This document shows, piece by piece, positions 49,811-60,635 of a stretch of 64,000 bases of DNA. The position numbers and the translations under genes were made by a program. Positions within the stretch are counted from its first letter, which is position 1; each line of letters begins with the position of its first letter. The notes beneath the pieces are model-generated. The model was not told the origin of the DNA, made no database searches, and was given only the letters and a program-made list of their open reading frames with translations. The DNA comes from Phymorhynchus buccinoides (Eukaryota; Mollusca; Gastropoda; Neogastropoda; Raphitomidae), in NCBI GenBank assembly GCA_017654935.2, contig CM065687.1, positions 14,444,144-14,508,143 of the forward strand, written 5' to 3'.

Positions 49811-50584
49811 AATGATTGTATTTTTGGAATAAACGAAAGACTCTATAATATGTGTGATAAATGTAAAGAACCCCTCTGCACCTTGTGGTGCCCACTACTC
49901 AGCTTTATTGAGTTGTAGTGTGCAACTTTGCACTCTAATGATGCAAAGGGGAGACCACATTCTTGGGCATGGCGAGAGACTCCACATTTCAAAAGAAATC
50001 CCCAATCTATCGGAAAGCTCTGTTGTTGCTTAGTTTCTTTCAAACAGACCGTAACATTAATTAAAACGTTCTAGGTTTCTTTGACAGACCTTTTTTTGAA
50101 GAGAATGGCTTTACTTCAGCTTTTGTTTTTCAAATCAAGCGTCAAGCATCAAAATTGGCATATTTTTACAATTACCCATCCAGTCACTGTGCAATTTCAA
50201 TGTAAAAGTAACACAAAAATGCGGGGTTTTGAAGACCAGTGCGTAAGTAAATTAATGCTCGTCCCCACTTTGGTATCAGTATCCATTTGTCATAATTATT
50301 ATGTGCTAATCAATCCTCAGCATGTCAACATAACATGACAGTCCAAAAATCAAGTAAATATTAATCAAAATAAAATGTCCTTCTTGTAATAGCATTGAAA
50401 ACAAACTTGGCTACCGATCTCTGAGAAGAGCATGAAATGCTAGAACAAATTGATTGTACAGTTTGATTACCAGAGTTACTGATGAATCTACTTCTGAAAG
50501 CAGAGTACAGAGGACATCTTCTTTCAAATACGTCGCTGCAATCCAGTGGTCTGGCATAACAGCAATGGGGAGAGATTGCGCAGA
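49811..50584. other. Upstream flank of the copy 2 receptor
   Basis: The receptor frame is open upstream of its first Met for about 30 codons. No signal-peptide exon or promoter motif recognised. Short ORFs on both strands are shared with copy 1 but have no recognisable features. Confidence 0.4.
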
Positions 50585-50991
50585 GGCGGTTTATTGACGT
50601 TGGTTGACTGTTAGCTGTCTTTTGAAGGCCTCAACGGAGTTGGTTTGGATGGTGCTGTTATTCAGATGGTTCCACTCCGTTGGTGTTCTAACAAAGAAAG
50701 AGTTTTTGACCTCCTGGTCGGTGTTTGAGGAGGGAACTTTTATTGCTTTGTTGTTGTTTTGAACTGAAGATCTGATTGTGTTCCGGACTTTTAAGGAAGT
50801 CCGGATCTTCTCAGTCTGCTTGATTTGTGATAAGTGATGAAGTCTTCAGGGCGTACTAACCCCTTAATCCTCTTGGTACTGCATACAGTAAAACGTGTAT
50901 TGTAAAACAATGGCGTATAATTGAAGACTGCAGAGATGTTAACCGGTACTTCTTGTTTCAGCATCTTCAAAAATAATTGTTTTGGCATCAC
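50585..50991 (-). mobile_element. LINE pol C-terminal fragment
   Basis: Minus strand: one frame reads KRIKGLVRPEDFITYHKSSR and, after a frameshift at about 50800, the other reads VRNTIRSSVQNNNKAIKVPS, then KNSFFVRTPTEWNHLN and VEAFKRQL before a TAA. NSFF...EWN.L...VEAFK is the common end of many non-LTR pol proteins. No catalytic domain remains. Confidence 0.7.
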
Positions 50992-51198
50992 CTACTCCTT
51001 GCGATAGCCAAACAAAGTGGAACCCTGATGTACTAAGATGTCCCTAACTTTACTAGAAGTACATGTCTTGTTGTTTCCATCGGAAATCAGTAATCTTGTC
51101 AATAAAAACATATTTGTCCTAAGGGGATTCTACATTTCGGCCAAGTTGGTAGAATATACATTTCGTCCAAACGTAATTGAGAAGTGCTACATTTCGTC

Positions 51199-51480
51199 CT
51201 AAGGTCGAATCTACATTTTGGCCTAAGGTCGAATGTACATTTCGTCCTAAGATCGAAACTGCTCAGCTGGTCCTCAGGTCGAATCTACATTTCGGCCTAA
51301 GGTCGAATATACATTTCGTCCTAAGATCGAAAGTGCTCAGTTCGTCCTAAGGTCGAATCTACATTTCGGCCTAAGGTCGAATGTACATTTCGTCCTAGGA
51401 TCGAAACTGCTCAGCTGGTCCTCAGGTCGAATCTACATGTCGGCCTAAGGTCGAACGTACATTTCGTCATAAGGTCTAAA
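51199..51480. repeat. Satellite with 24/24/26-bp higher-order unit, left arm
   Basis: Units CTAAGGTCGAATCTACATTT+CGGC, then CTAAGGTCGAATGTACATTT+CGTC, then a CTAAGATCGAAACTGCTCAG-type unit of 26 repeat as a block of about 74 bp, roughly four times. The next block begins CTCAGGTCGAAT. The opposite orientation appears at 52150-52368. Confidence 0.9.
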
Positions 51481-51482
51481 AC

Positions 51483-51719
51483 ATGTACATTTCTGATGAA
51501 GACAATGCTGTGCCCAATGGACCCCCACCTTGTCCTGTTTGTCTCCAGAATCCAAGGAACGCTGTCATGAACCCATGCGGCCACTCTGCGTGTTATGACT
51601 GTGCAGACACAATACACAAAATGCAGGACCCTGGCAACAAGTGCCATGAATGTCGCTCACCCACCTTGTCCTTTTTGTCTCCAGAATCCAAGGAACGCTG
51701 TCGTTCACCCATGTTTTGA
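51483..51719 (+). CDS. RING-finger (C3HC4) ORF, 78 aa
   Basis: The ORF opens right at the satellite edge and encodes a full RING-HC finger: C17-x2-C20-x11-C32-x-H34-x2-C37-x2-C40-x13-C54-x2-C57 (CPVCLQNPRNAVMNPCGHSA, then CYDC, then KCHECR). RING fingers bind two zinc ions and recruit E2 enzymes for ubiquitin transfer. There is no substrate-binding domain, so it is a fragment, a captured exon, or part of a spliced gene. Directly after it (51664-51782) a second, broken half-copy of the same finger follows. AATAAA-like text lies at about 51996. The whole is enclosed by inverted satellite arms, which suggests carriage by a mobile or foldback element. Confidence 0.6.
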   Translation: MYISDEDNAVPNGPPPCPVCLQNPRNAVMNPCGHSACYDCADTIHKMQDPGNKCHECRSPTLSFLSPESKERCRSPMF

Positions 51720-52149
51720 CTCTGCGTGTTATGACTGTGCAGACACAATACACTGAAGCAGGACCCTGGCAACAAGTGCCAGTTGTTTCAACCGTGATGT
51801 CTGCACATCATGTTCAGAATGGGTTTTGAGGGGTTACTTGAAGGCTCTCTGATCAGACAATTTGTGGCAATCATCGTCATCATAAAATACATCATCTGAC
51901 GGTTTTAATTGCCCAAAATGCATTAAAAGTTTAGTTTTTTTTAAGTAAGCCGAAAAAGACTATTCTTTTAACTTTATATTTCAATGTCGGATTTAATAAT
52001 AAACTTAATTGTCCACTTAATTTTGTGTCTGAATTGTCAGCTTCGGTCTCTCTCTCTCTCCCTCCCTCTCTCTCTCTCACTCTCTCTCTCACACTTTCTC
52101 TTTCTCTCTTTATGTTTGTGTGTGTGTTTATACAAAAAATTTGTTACGC

Positions 52150-52368
52150 CCAGAGCTGAGCACTTTCGACCTTAGGACGAAATGTTGCAGTCGACCTTAG
52201 GCCGAAATGTATATTCGACCTTAGGACGATCTGAGCACTTTCGACTTTAGGACGAAATGTTGCAGTCGACCTTAGGACGAAATGTACATTCTGAAAAAAA
52301 AAATTCGACCTTGGTCCGATCTGTGTATCATTCGACCTTAGGACGAAATGTATATTCAACCTTATTCC
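52150..52368. repeat. Satellite, inverted right arm
   Basis: TTTCGACCTTAGGACGAAAT and TTCGACCTTAGGCCGAAATG units, the reverse complement of 51199-51480. The arms enclose about 670 bp containing the RING finger and a CT-rich tract. Confidence 0.9.
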
Positions 52369-52924
52369 TGTGACCCTTTCCATCTATGTTAAGAAACATT
52401 TTATAGGCCTGATTAGGTAATCGATCCTGATCGATGCCTAACAATCGTAACCAGTATTTTACACAACGAAAATAGCTATTCTCAAGGAGAGGGTACCTCC
52501 CAAGCTCGCCATACACAAATGTATTTATGGTACGCTTAGGGATATTTAAAAAGTATTTGCAGGCCATGAGATGAACTTTTTCTATGTTGTCAAGGTTCTG
52601 ATGTTCCCACACCTCTGAGCCATACAGTAAAATCGGTTGCAATTTGAAAACAAATGTCTTAAAGAATGTTTCTCTTGTCATTTCTTTGCACTTTTTGAAA
52701 GTTCTACACAGATAAAATGTGGTCTTTTTTGCTTTTGAAATCAGACCTTCAGTGCCTTGTTTGATGCATAGGAGTGAAGATAATATATCCGAGATAACAA
52801 TAACTTTTAACAATTTCGAGTTTGTGATTATAAAAGCACCAATACTCATTTTTTGAAAGATGTCCCCCTTTCCTAAATACCATGAGAAGTAATAAGTATA
52901 AGAAGTAATTATATACTTATACAT
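52328..52924 (-). mobile_element. Second LINE pol C-terminal fragment
   Basis: A 198-residue minus-strand frame reads KAKKTTFYLCRTFKKC, then FVFKLQPILLYGSEVW, then VYGELGRYPLLENSYFRCVK and DRLPNQAYKMFLN, a characteristic C-terminal region of invertebrate LINE pol proteins after the polymerase. At its end the frame runs directly into the satellite (FRPKVE). Palm and fingers are absent. Confidence 0.75.
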
Positions 52925-52994
52925 GTATATACAATCAAAAGAAGTAATTATATACTCATCTATGCATAACTTAGTTTTCTAAGGAATCTACTAT

Positions 52995-53525
52995 TACATA
53001 CCACACTACTGCTGTCTGTGGTCTGTGTGTCTGTCTGCTGTCTGTGTGTCTGTTTGCTGTCTCTGTGTGTCTGTTTACTGTCTCTGTCTGTGTCTGTTTG
53101 TTGTCCATGTATGTGTGTCTGTTTGCTGTCAAATTGCTGTGTGTGAGATTGCTGTCTGTGTGTCTGTCTGCTGTCTGTTTACTGTCTCTGTGTGTCTGTT
53201 TACTGTCTCTGTCTGTTTATTGTCCATGTATGTGTATCTGTTTGCTGTCTGTCTGTCTGTGTGTCTGTTTGTTGTCCATGTATGTGTGTCTGTTTGCTAT
53301 CTGTGTGTCTGTTTGCTGTCTCTGTCTGTGTGTCTGTTTGTTTGTAATTGTATGTGTGTCTTGCTGTCTGTGTGTCTGTTTGTTATCCATGTATGTGTGT
53401 CTGATTGCTGTCTGTGTGCCTGTTTGCTTTCCCTGTCTGTGTGTCTGTTTGCTGTCTGCTGTCTGTGTGCTGTCTCTGTGTGTGCTGTCTCTGTCTGTGT
53501 GTCTGTGCTCTGTTAGTCTGGAAAT
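52995..53525. repeat. CTGTCTGTGTGT minisatellite
   Basis: Degenerate tandem units of CTGTCTGTGTGTCTGTTTG and a CATGTATGTGTGT variant. Cys-rich ORFs in all forward frames are artefacts. Confidence 0.9.
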
Positions 53526-53659
53526 GTCAGCCATGCCTCGCGAAATTGTTCTCTGTGAGATTTATGTCTCTGCGGGAAAAGTTTTAAAAATACGCTCCAT
53601 AAACCAGCGAGCATTAGCAGCACAGGACATGCAAGGGAGGGAAATCGAAGTTTTGTAAA

Positions 53660-53669
53660 GTGAGAGAGT

Positions 53670-53718
<49 letters not shown>

Positions 53719-53743
53719 CGTGTGTGTGTGTGTGCGCGCGCGC

Positions 53744-53786
<43 letters not shown>

Positions 53787-53815
53787 CTTGTGTGTGTGTG
53801 TGTGTGTGTGTGTTT
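53660..53815. repeat. GA then GT/GC microsatellite
   Basis: (GA)n at about 53673-53715, then (GT)n with a (GC)n core at about 53734-53745, then more (GT)n. Confidence 0.95.
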
Positions 53816-53967
53816 TGTAAATCACGTTACAGTTTGACTTCGAAGTACGTGTTTCTTTTATTCCAGAATATAATGTGCCTTCGTGTACATAACATCATTG
53901 TATTATTTGTCATTTAGTGTTTTATGTGTACTGCTGTATGAGTGGCGACACCTTTATTCAGCCAACC

Positions 53968-54452
53968 CTTGCTACTTGAGAAGTTCATGTAACTCGTGGA
54001 CAATTATGTAGTTTGACAAACCGAAACATTTTTAACTTTAACCATGTCGATCATCAACCAGCTAAAAAGGATAATACTAGAAAAAAAGAACATGCCTACT
54101 GACTATTTTGTGCCCCTCGTCAAAGAGTCCCACCCCCAAACTGCTCTTCCCCAAACTGAAACTGATGTGGAAGAGAAGACCATTGTCCCCAAAGTTGGTG
54201 GCTTTGTAGTGTCAGATACCAAGCAAGAAAAGTGCAGTTTACATGGAATGGTTGTGCCTTTCCCTGAGTACATGTCGGACAGTACTTGAAGAAGGACAAT
54301 GTGTAGTTAAGTTTCTACGCAAGTCACACAGTGGGAATTATTTTGTTTTCCCGGACACTGACGAAATCAGTCTCATTGTTGACATCGTGGGGGATAACGT
54401 TACTGTTTTACCCGCACCCATCATCAACAAAAGAGGCCACCACATTTTTTAG
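53968..54452 (+). other. Segment present only in copy 2, with a frameshifted ORF
   Basis: In copy 1 the phrase TTATTCAGCCAAC passes straight to CACATTTTGTAGG; in copy 2 about 480 bp intervene. They contain an ORF from ATG 54044 (ending 54289) that continues in another frame to 54452 after one frameshift near 54280. It reads VGGFVVSDTKQEKCSLHGMV, then CVVKFLRKSHSGNYFVFPD, then VTVLPAP. The pattern GxFV...VxFLRK...FxFPD...LPxP recalls a C-terminal domain of transposon-associated uncharacterised proteins. Function unknown. Confidence 0.4.
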
Positions 54453-57079
54453 ATATGTGTTTGGGTGTACGTATGTGTGCGTGTGGATGTAAACTTGTGA
54501 AAGATGTGTTGTGGCATTCTAGTGGGGAGGGATTGGGCTGGTTTGGTACATTCTCCTTATGTCAAGTTGAATATTTAAGGGAAACAGTGGAGAATCTGAA
54601 ATGTTCTCCACTAAACGATTAGAAGTTGTTGTTTTTAGCATGATCTATCCCAAAAAGGGGCATGTTCATTAAAGCCCCCTGCTATTAACCATTTACCACT
54701 TTTAGTATTAATAGAACATATCCAGTCAAAATTGAAATCAATAACCCCTTTAAATTTGGGAAGTATACAGAGACTATGTTTAAAATTAAATATTTATTAA
54801 ATTTGACACATGCTGCACAAGAATACAAGTCTTTTGTGCCATTTGGTATAGGTGATTGAATTGGATGATTAAATAGTTGGTCGTTGATATAAATGGGACT
54901 TAAAATTTATCAGCCAAAAAAAGGAATGGTTCCAGCAAAAAAATAGTATAAGTGCATGGCTTTGTACATCGATTTATCGGCAAATATGTAGATTTACACC
55001 CTCCTGCTCTATTTCTTGGTTCTTTCCGTGGTTAGGGATAGGGTTAGGGTTAGATGGTCTTTTCTTTTGCCACAAGCATCTGTTTTTTTGTCAAAATCAT
55101 CTATTTTTTTGGAGCATTAAATCGCTGCCTATGCATGGCTGCAGACACTTTCGCAGTTTCATCAGTTTGTTGGCAGACTGGTGGATAGAGAATGTGATCC
55201 AGTCGTGGTAAGTCGTTTTTGACACATTTAAAGATTGTAGAATAAGGACCATGTGCCCTCAAGGTGATGTTGAATATTTACTATATTAGTACTAACTGAC
55301 AATTCCATTGTAGGATGTTAATGTTTGTCTTTTCTTGCCATCAAAACTTGGCAAATTAAATGAAAATGAAAGACAATAAATGAACACTATTCAAACATTA
55401 AAACAGTAGTCAATCCAGTAAATTCTATAGACAAAATTGAGTAAACGACAATTGATGATTCACATAAATTGGTAATGGCGGGCTGAAAAACAATTCAACA
55501 AATGTCAGAAGACTGTCTCAGGGCTTAGTAGAACCGAAAGTGTTGTCCCCGATGTTCCCCGGGTGGCATGAAGTGGACCCTCCTGTGGTGTTGACGTGGC
55601 GGCTATCTGCTGTCCCAGGGACGTCGGTGAGGGGCGTGCTGACCGTGTCGTTTCTGCTTGGTCCAGAATTCGTAATGAAGGTGGCGACCAAGGTTTCCAA
55701 TTTCACAACTTAGGCCTCTTTGTGACGGATGTATCAATATTGTCCCACGTACTGAATGTTGTTGATTTTTTTATGTGACACAAAGGACACATTCTTTAGT
55801 TTAGGTTAGAAAGTTTTGATAAAATGATGTCTGCGTTGGAACACTCTCGTTTGATATTTAGCTCATTGATAGTGGTCGGGGCGACTCTGCTGACGACAAT
55901 TTGAGTTTGAGGAAAGCGATTCTGCTGGTTTCTTTCACAAGGTTCACTAAAGCAGTTGATTTTTCCCTTGGGTTAGGTGCGCAAAAGTGACTGTGTGTCA
56001 TGTGTGTAATGTGTGGTATCAGGTGACGTGTGTGTGTGTAAAGGGGCGTAATTCTTTTGTGAAACCATGTATGTGGGGTGTGCGTGCGTCATTTCATGTT
56101 AAAGGTGGACCCTGACGGATGTGTTTTTGTGTGTGTGTGTGTGTCACCAGGAAAACACTTTACAGAGATTTTTTTTTGCTACTGTTGAATCAACCTTAAA
56201 TCAAATACCTGTGTGATCCTTGGCGGAGGTGCTGGAAAAATTGCCCAGTTCATGAGATAGGCAATTTCACAGATTGGGCGTAACACATATGCACGAACAA
56301 TATTTGTTCATGCATAAAATTTGCCAATTTCATGAAATGGACTTGCTCGCATATCCCTGTGTTTATGGTGAAAGAGTTTAAAATGTTCACATGTACAGAG
56401 ACCTTTAGGATTTACAATAGGAGAATGAGAAGCAATTTATCAGCACCTGCCCTGGCAACAGTGTTTATGGCTCTACTTGAGCAGATTAGTCCGTTGTGTG
56501 ACGTGTGAATATAAAGCGCTTAGAGCTTGGCCTGGTTTCTATGACATGCGCATATAACTGTATGTAACATGACATAACTTTACATTAGATAACCAATAAA
56601 AGTGAGTGGATGAACTCATAAGTGGTAATTGTGGTATCAGGTGACGTCACAAAGGGGCGTGTTTCTTACAGAAACCACCAGCTGAGAAGGTGTTTCCCAT
56701 CATTCCATGTTAAGGGGAGGGTCTGAAATACTTGTGCAATTTGCCTCTCATTCTCTTACTCATAAGCCTATGCACGTATTCCTAAAAGATGCACGTTATT
56801 GCACGAAATATGTTCCTCTTGTATCTACGACGATTTGCATTAAAGATATCAAGCAAACTGTGTCCATTATTGATAGTACATGACACATATGGACGTATCT
56901 TCACACAGTTTTTTTATTTTTTTTTTATATATCATGAATCCATCGATGAAGGCGGATGATTGATGAAGCCAAATTGTTTCATAGTACATACCAGATTCAA
57001 CAAATCGTTTTTGTCTTACCAGAAAAACAACAACAACAATTAATCAATCAATCAATCAATCACTGCATTTTGAAGGAAT
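54453..57079. other. Intergenic region between the two head-to-head receptors
   Basis: No gene supported. Contains a short telomere-like run (55030-55053), a two-copy diverged repeat (56015-56100 and 56633-56715, sharing GTGGTATCAGGTGACGT and AAAGGGGCGT), a TGACGTCA palindrome at about 56642-56649, and T-rich stretches. The ORF at 55596-55778 has no recognisable feature. Confidence 0.5.
55030..55053. repeat. Short interstitial telomere-like repeat
   Basis: GGTTAGGGATAGGGTTAGGG followed by TTAG: three to four TTAGGG-type units. TTAGGG is the telomere repeat of molluscs. Too short to mark a fusion by itself. Confidence 0.6.
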
Positions 57080-60000
57080 TTGTTTTTAACTTCCAAACTG
57101 TTTTTGGTGACTGCGTTTCACACAAAACTTGTTTCAGAAGTAACGCCGATTTGGTCAGTCTCCCAACCATCAACACAGTCATACTTGAGGGTTGTGGTGA
57201 CGTCATTAACGTCTGGCTACATCATCATGACAGACAATGGGACCCAAGACCGATATATTGATGTAAATATGAGTTTACATGTGCCACAGAGACATGTTAT
57301 CATGTTAAGATACATACAACTTAGTTCAGAATATATTTACAATGTGCGGCTTAAAGGCTATAGAAAAAGAGATGACTCCACTTATCAGTATTATTATTAT
57401 GGTTATTTGTCTGCATTAAGTACTACTATACACAGGATATCAAAACTGGACATTACTATGGACAGACAAACAGACAAGTTTCAGCTGAACTTTACGGTTG
57501 TTCCTGAAGATCACGCCCCTGTTAAATTAGCCAGCGGCCTGTGGAACTGTTCTGTTCCTCACTACGCCAGCTTCCAGCCCCACGTGGAGTGCAACCTGAA
57601 GACAGAGTGTGAAGGTGGACAGGACGAAACAGAACACTGTTTCTACAGCAGTGCTGACTGTCCGGGCCTGTTCTTAATGTGCGGCAACTGCTATGCCTTG
57701 ATTGACGGGCTGCAGTACAATGAAAACGAAAGGGGCGATTTTAACGAACAGATTTCAGCAGAATGCAGAGCTTTGGGGGGCTCCTTCAGTAGGCCGGTGT
57801 GTGAACAGAACTGGCGCTCTGTACTTCTGCGACTGAAACTGATCTCCCAGGGTAACCGTGTTGGAGTTATGGTTGATTTGTATTACAATGACGTGTCAGC
57901 TCCCAACATGTATAGACTGATGATTATCGGCAGACAAACGGTTTATTACCATTCTGTTAACGTTGATCAGTACAATGAAGGGGTGAAGATATGTCTTGCA
58001 ACAATGGATGATAATCACTATTATACTTTTCGATGTAAACTACGTTATTATGACCATCGCCCTAGTGAAGCAATCTGTGAGATGAAAACAAACAGTAGCA
58101 GCAGCAGCTTCCTAAAACCTGTGGTGTTGTCCTGGCCACGTTCAGTATTAACTGACAACCCCCAGTCCCTGGTGACCTGTCCCAACCAGCACACCACACA
58201 CGGCTTCCTGCTCTGTGGCTCCAGCCCATACCAGGTGTGTGGCCCACAACAGGCCAGCTCCTGTGGTCCTCACACTCACTCTGCTCACAAACAGACTCTG
58301 GACTCCAGACGCGGTGTTCACAGCACGATTCCAGTGTTCACGTGTGACAACGGTCTGTTCACCCTGTCCTACACCTTGGTCTGTGACTTCACAGTGGACT
58401 GTTCAGATGACAGTGACGAGCTGTTCTGTCTTCACCCAACGTGTCTGAACACCTTCACCTGTGATGACGGCCAGTGCGTGTCCTATGAAAACCGGTGTGA
58501 TCAGATATCCCACTGTAAGGATGAATCGGATGAATCAGACTGCCCTATGTTTAAAAGAATGATAACTAAAACGTCCGTCTTTCCATATCCTGCACTCATC
58601 CAGTTTAACGGCATCAGTTACTTCATGTCCATCCCAATGCGCGTGAACGAGTCATGCCCTGAAAGCCATTACCGTTGTCCTGGAGACTTCAACGACTGCC
58701 TGCCAGTGTACACCCGCTGCAATGGAATGCACGACTGCATTGGCCAGCATGACGAGGCAGGGTGCCAGGACCCGGTGTGTCCAGGGTTCTTCAGGTGCAG
58801 GTCCTCCACAGTGTGTGTCCACAGTGACCAGCTGTGTGACGGCTGGCCGCACTGCCCGCTGAACGATGACGAACTGCTGTGTGAGGCAGTGTGCCCTCTG
58901 GGCTGTGTGTGTCAGGGCCACGCTCTGTCCTGTCCACAGCCCTTCTCACCAGCAGCAGTTCCTGCGCTGCGTTTGTTGGACGCCATCGGTTCTGGAATGA
59001 CGCTGTCCAGTGTGGGTCATCTCACCTACCTTGTCCACCTCATCCTGGCCAACTGTTCCCTGCTGTCCCTGCCTCAGACATCGCTTGTCAATCTCAGAGT
59101 GCTGGACTTCAGTGACAATGAGCTGCAGCACGTCAACATGACTTCGCTGGTGAATTTACACAATTTACGATCACTGATCCTGTCCCACAATCCACTGACC
59201 TCCATGCACACTGACCTGTCGTCCTCTGGTCAGCAGAAGGCACTGACTGTGGTTGACCTGTCCCACACCTCGCTCACAGAGTTTGACACTTTAGTGTTGT
59301 CCCAGTTTCCTCAAGTTCAGACACTAGTTTTAAATATGACCAGTATCAACACAATTGGCTCTGATGGCTTCAGGTTCACACCAAAATTGTCCAAGTTGTA
59401 CATGAGAGGCAGCCGCATTAAAGATTTCCCACAAGAAGTATTGAAGCATAACACCTATCTTAAAATAATTGTCACAGATAATTATAAATTATGTTGCCAG
59501 GAAATTTTACCTGATAACTTCTTTAAGTCGACCTGTTTTTCCCCCAAAGACGAAATTTCGTCGTGTGAAGATTTGCTGCAGTCATGGATCTACCGTGTAT
59601 TCCTGTGGCTAATCGCCTGTCTGTCTCTGTCTGGTAACCTGTTCTCCTTCTGTTCTCGATTACTGACAAAGAGCATGGCTTCGTCCCATGGGTTCAGTGT
59701 GTTTGTCACCAACCTCACTGTGGCTGACTTCCTGATGGGTGTCTACATTGCCATCATTGGGTCGGCTGACGAACAGTTCCGCGGCAAATATCTCCATCAC
59801 GATGACTCTTGGAAGCGCAGTGCTTTGTGTAAGATGGCCGGTTTTCTGTCCCTGCTGTCCAGCGAGGTGTCAGCTCTGGTCATCTGGCTCATCACACTGG
59901 ATCGGTTCGTCGTTCTTCGTTTTCCATTCAGCAGTCATCGATTCGACAGAAACTCGGCAGCAGTGACATGTCTCCTCACTTGGCTGGTGGGCTGCTTTCT

Positions 60001-60502
60001 TTCTCTGTTGCCTTTACTCCCTGCGACGGCACACTGGGAGTTCTACAGTCAGACAGGCATCTGCATTCCGCTCCCAGTTACCAGGAAAGACTTCAAAGGT
60101 AAAGCCTACTCCTTCAGCGTTCTAATCATTCTGAACTTTGTGTTGTTTGTTCTGATATCACTGGGTCAAAGTTTCATTTACATGACTGTTCAGAAGAATA
60201 GTTTAAAAACCAGCACAACCAAGGTCTCCAAAGACATGACCATAGCTCGACGGCTGATCGTTGTCGCCATATCAGATTTCCTGTGCTGGTTTCCCATTGG
60301 ACTGTGTGGGATTCTAGCACTGGCTGGCACTCCCATCCCTGGAGAAGTGAGCGTGGCCCTGGCTATCTTCATCCTACCCCTCAACTCCGCCATCAATCCC
60401 TACATGTACACTTTGAACATTGTCCTTGAAAAGCGAAGGAAAGCCAATGAAGCTAAACTTCTACAATGGTTGGAATCCCACGACGAATTGATAACAGATT
60501 AA
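57080..60502 (+). CDS. GRL101-like receptor with intact signalling motifs (LDLa/CTLD/LRR/7TM)
   Basis: Uninterrupted 1140-residue frame, homologous to the minus-strand pair. Domains: CUB-like remnant (about 55-145), LDLa 1 (C157-C187), degenerate C-type-lectin-like domain (C194-C333), LDLa 2 (C422-C450), LDLa 3 with six Cys (C455-C488), LDLa 4 (C526-C562), LDLa 5 (C567-C601), LRR cap CPLGCVC at 605-611, LRRs about 648-795, Cys hinge 805-829, seven helices about 837-1113. Helix 2 has LTVADFLMG, helix 3 ends LDRF (940-943), helix 6 has CWFP (1069-1072), helix 7 NPYMY (1106-1110): a competent class A receptor. Ligand unknown; relaxin receptors share the layout. The first Met gives no convincing signal peptide. 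A CTTGTTTCAG acceptor ends at 57137, so the real exon probably begins at 57138 with an unseen 5' exon. Confidence 0.88.
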   Translation: MFLTSKLFLVTAFHTKLVSEVTPIWSVSQPSTQSYLRVVVTSLTSGYIIMTDNGTQDRYIDVNMSLHVPQRHVIMLRYIQLSSEYIYNVRLKGYRKRDDSTYQYYYYGYLSALSTTIHRISKLDITMDRQTDKFQLNFTVVPEDHAPVKLASGLWNCSVPHYASFQPHVECNLKTECEGGQDETEHCFYSSADCPGLFLMCGNCYALIDGLQYNENERGDFNEQISAECRALGGSFSRPVCEQNWRSVLLRLKLISQGNRVGVMVDLYYNDVSAPNMYRLMIIGRQTVYYHSVNVDQYNEGVKICLATMDDNHYYTFRCKLRYYDHRPSEAICEMKTNSSSSSFLKPVVLSWPRSVLTDNPQSLVTCPNQHTTHGFLLCGSSPYQVCGPQQASSCGPHTHSAHKQTLDSRRGVHSTIPVFTCDNGLFTLSYTLVCDFTVDCSDDSDELFCLHPTCLNTFTCDDGQCVSYENRCDQISHCKDESDESDCPMFKRMITKTSVFPYPALIQFNGISYFMSIPMRVNESCPESHYRCPGDFNDCLPVYTRCNGMHDCIGQHDEAGCQDPVCPGFFRCRSSTVCVHSDQLCDGWPHCPLNDDELLCEAVCPLGCVCQGHALSCPQPFSPAAVPALRLLDAIGSGMTLSSVGHLTYLVHLILANCSLLSLPQTSLVNLRVLDFSDNELQHVNMTSLVNLHNLRSLILSHNPLTSMHTDLSSSGQQKALTVVDLSHTSLTEFDTLVLSQFPQVQTLVLNMTSINTIGSDGFRFTPKLSKLYMRGSRIKDFPQEVLKHNTYLKIIVTDNYKLCCQEILPDNFFKSTCFSPKDEISSCEDLLQSWIYRVFLWLIACLSLSGNLFSFCSRLLTKSMASSHGFSVFVTNLTVADFLMGVYIAIIGSADEQFRGKYLHHDDSWKRSALCKMAGFLSLLSSEVSALVIWLITLDRFVVLRFPFSSHRFDRNSAAVTCLLTWLVGCFLSLLPLLPATAHWEFYSQTGICIPLPVTRKDFKGKAYSFSVLIILNFVLFVLISLGQSFIYMTVQKNSLKTSTTKVSKDMTIARRLIVVAISDFLCWFPIGLCGILALAGTPIPGEVSVALAIFILPLNSAINPYMYTLNIVLEKRRKANEAKLLQWLESHDELITD

Positions 60503-60576
60503 CTCTGACATAAATATTGTTATACGAGTTTTTTTGCATCTCATTTTCTACACAGGCTTCTATATTTTAAAGTTCT

Positions 60577-60578
<2 letters not shown>

Positions 60579-60632
<54 letters not shown>
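60579..60632. repeat. (GA)n microsatellite in the receptor 3' flank
   Basis: Pure GA repeat about 75 bp after the stop codon. The same junction (TTCTCnGAGAGAG) recurs in the relic at 61490-61656. Confidence 0.95.

Positions 60633-60635
<3 letters not shown>

Noticed and set aside
57080..57140. Signal peptide at the first Met of the plus-strand receptor
   Set aside because: MFLTSKLFLVTAF is short and followed by charged and polar residues with no clear cleavage site, and a splice acceptor lies just downstream.
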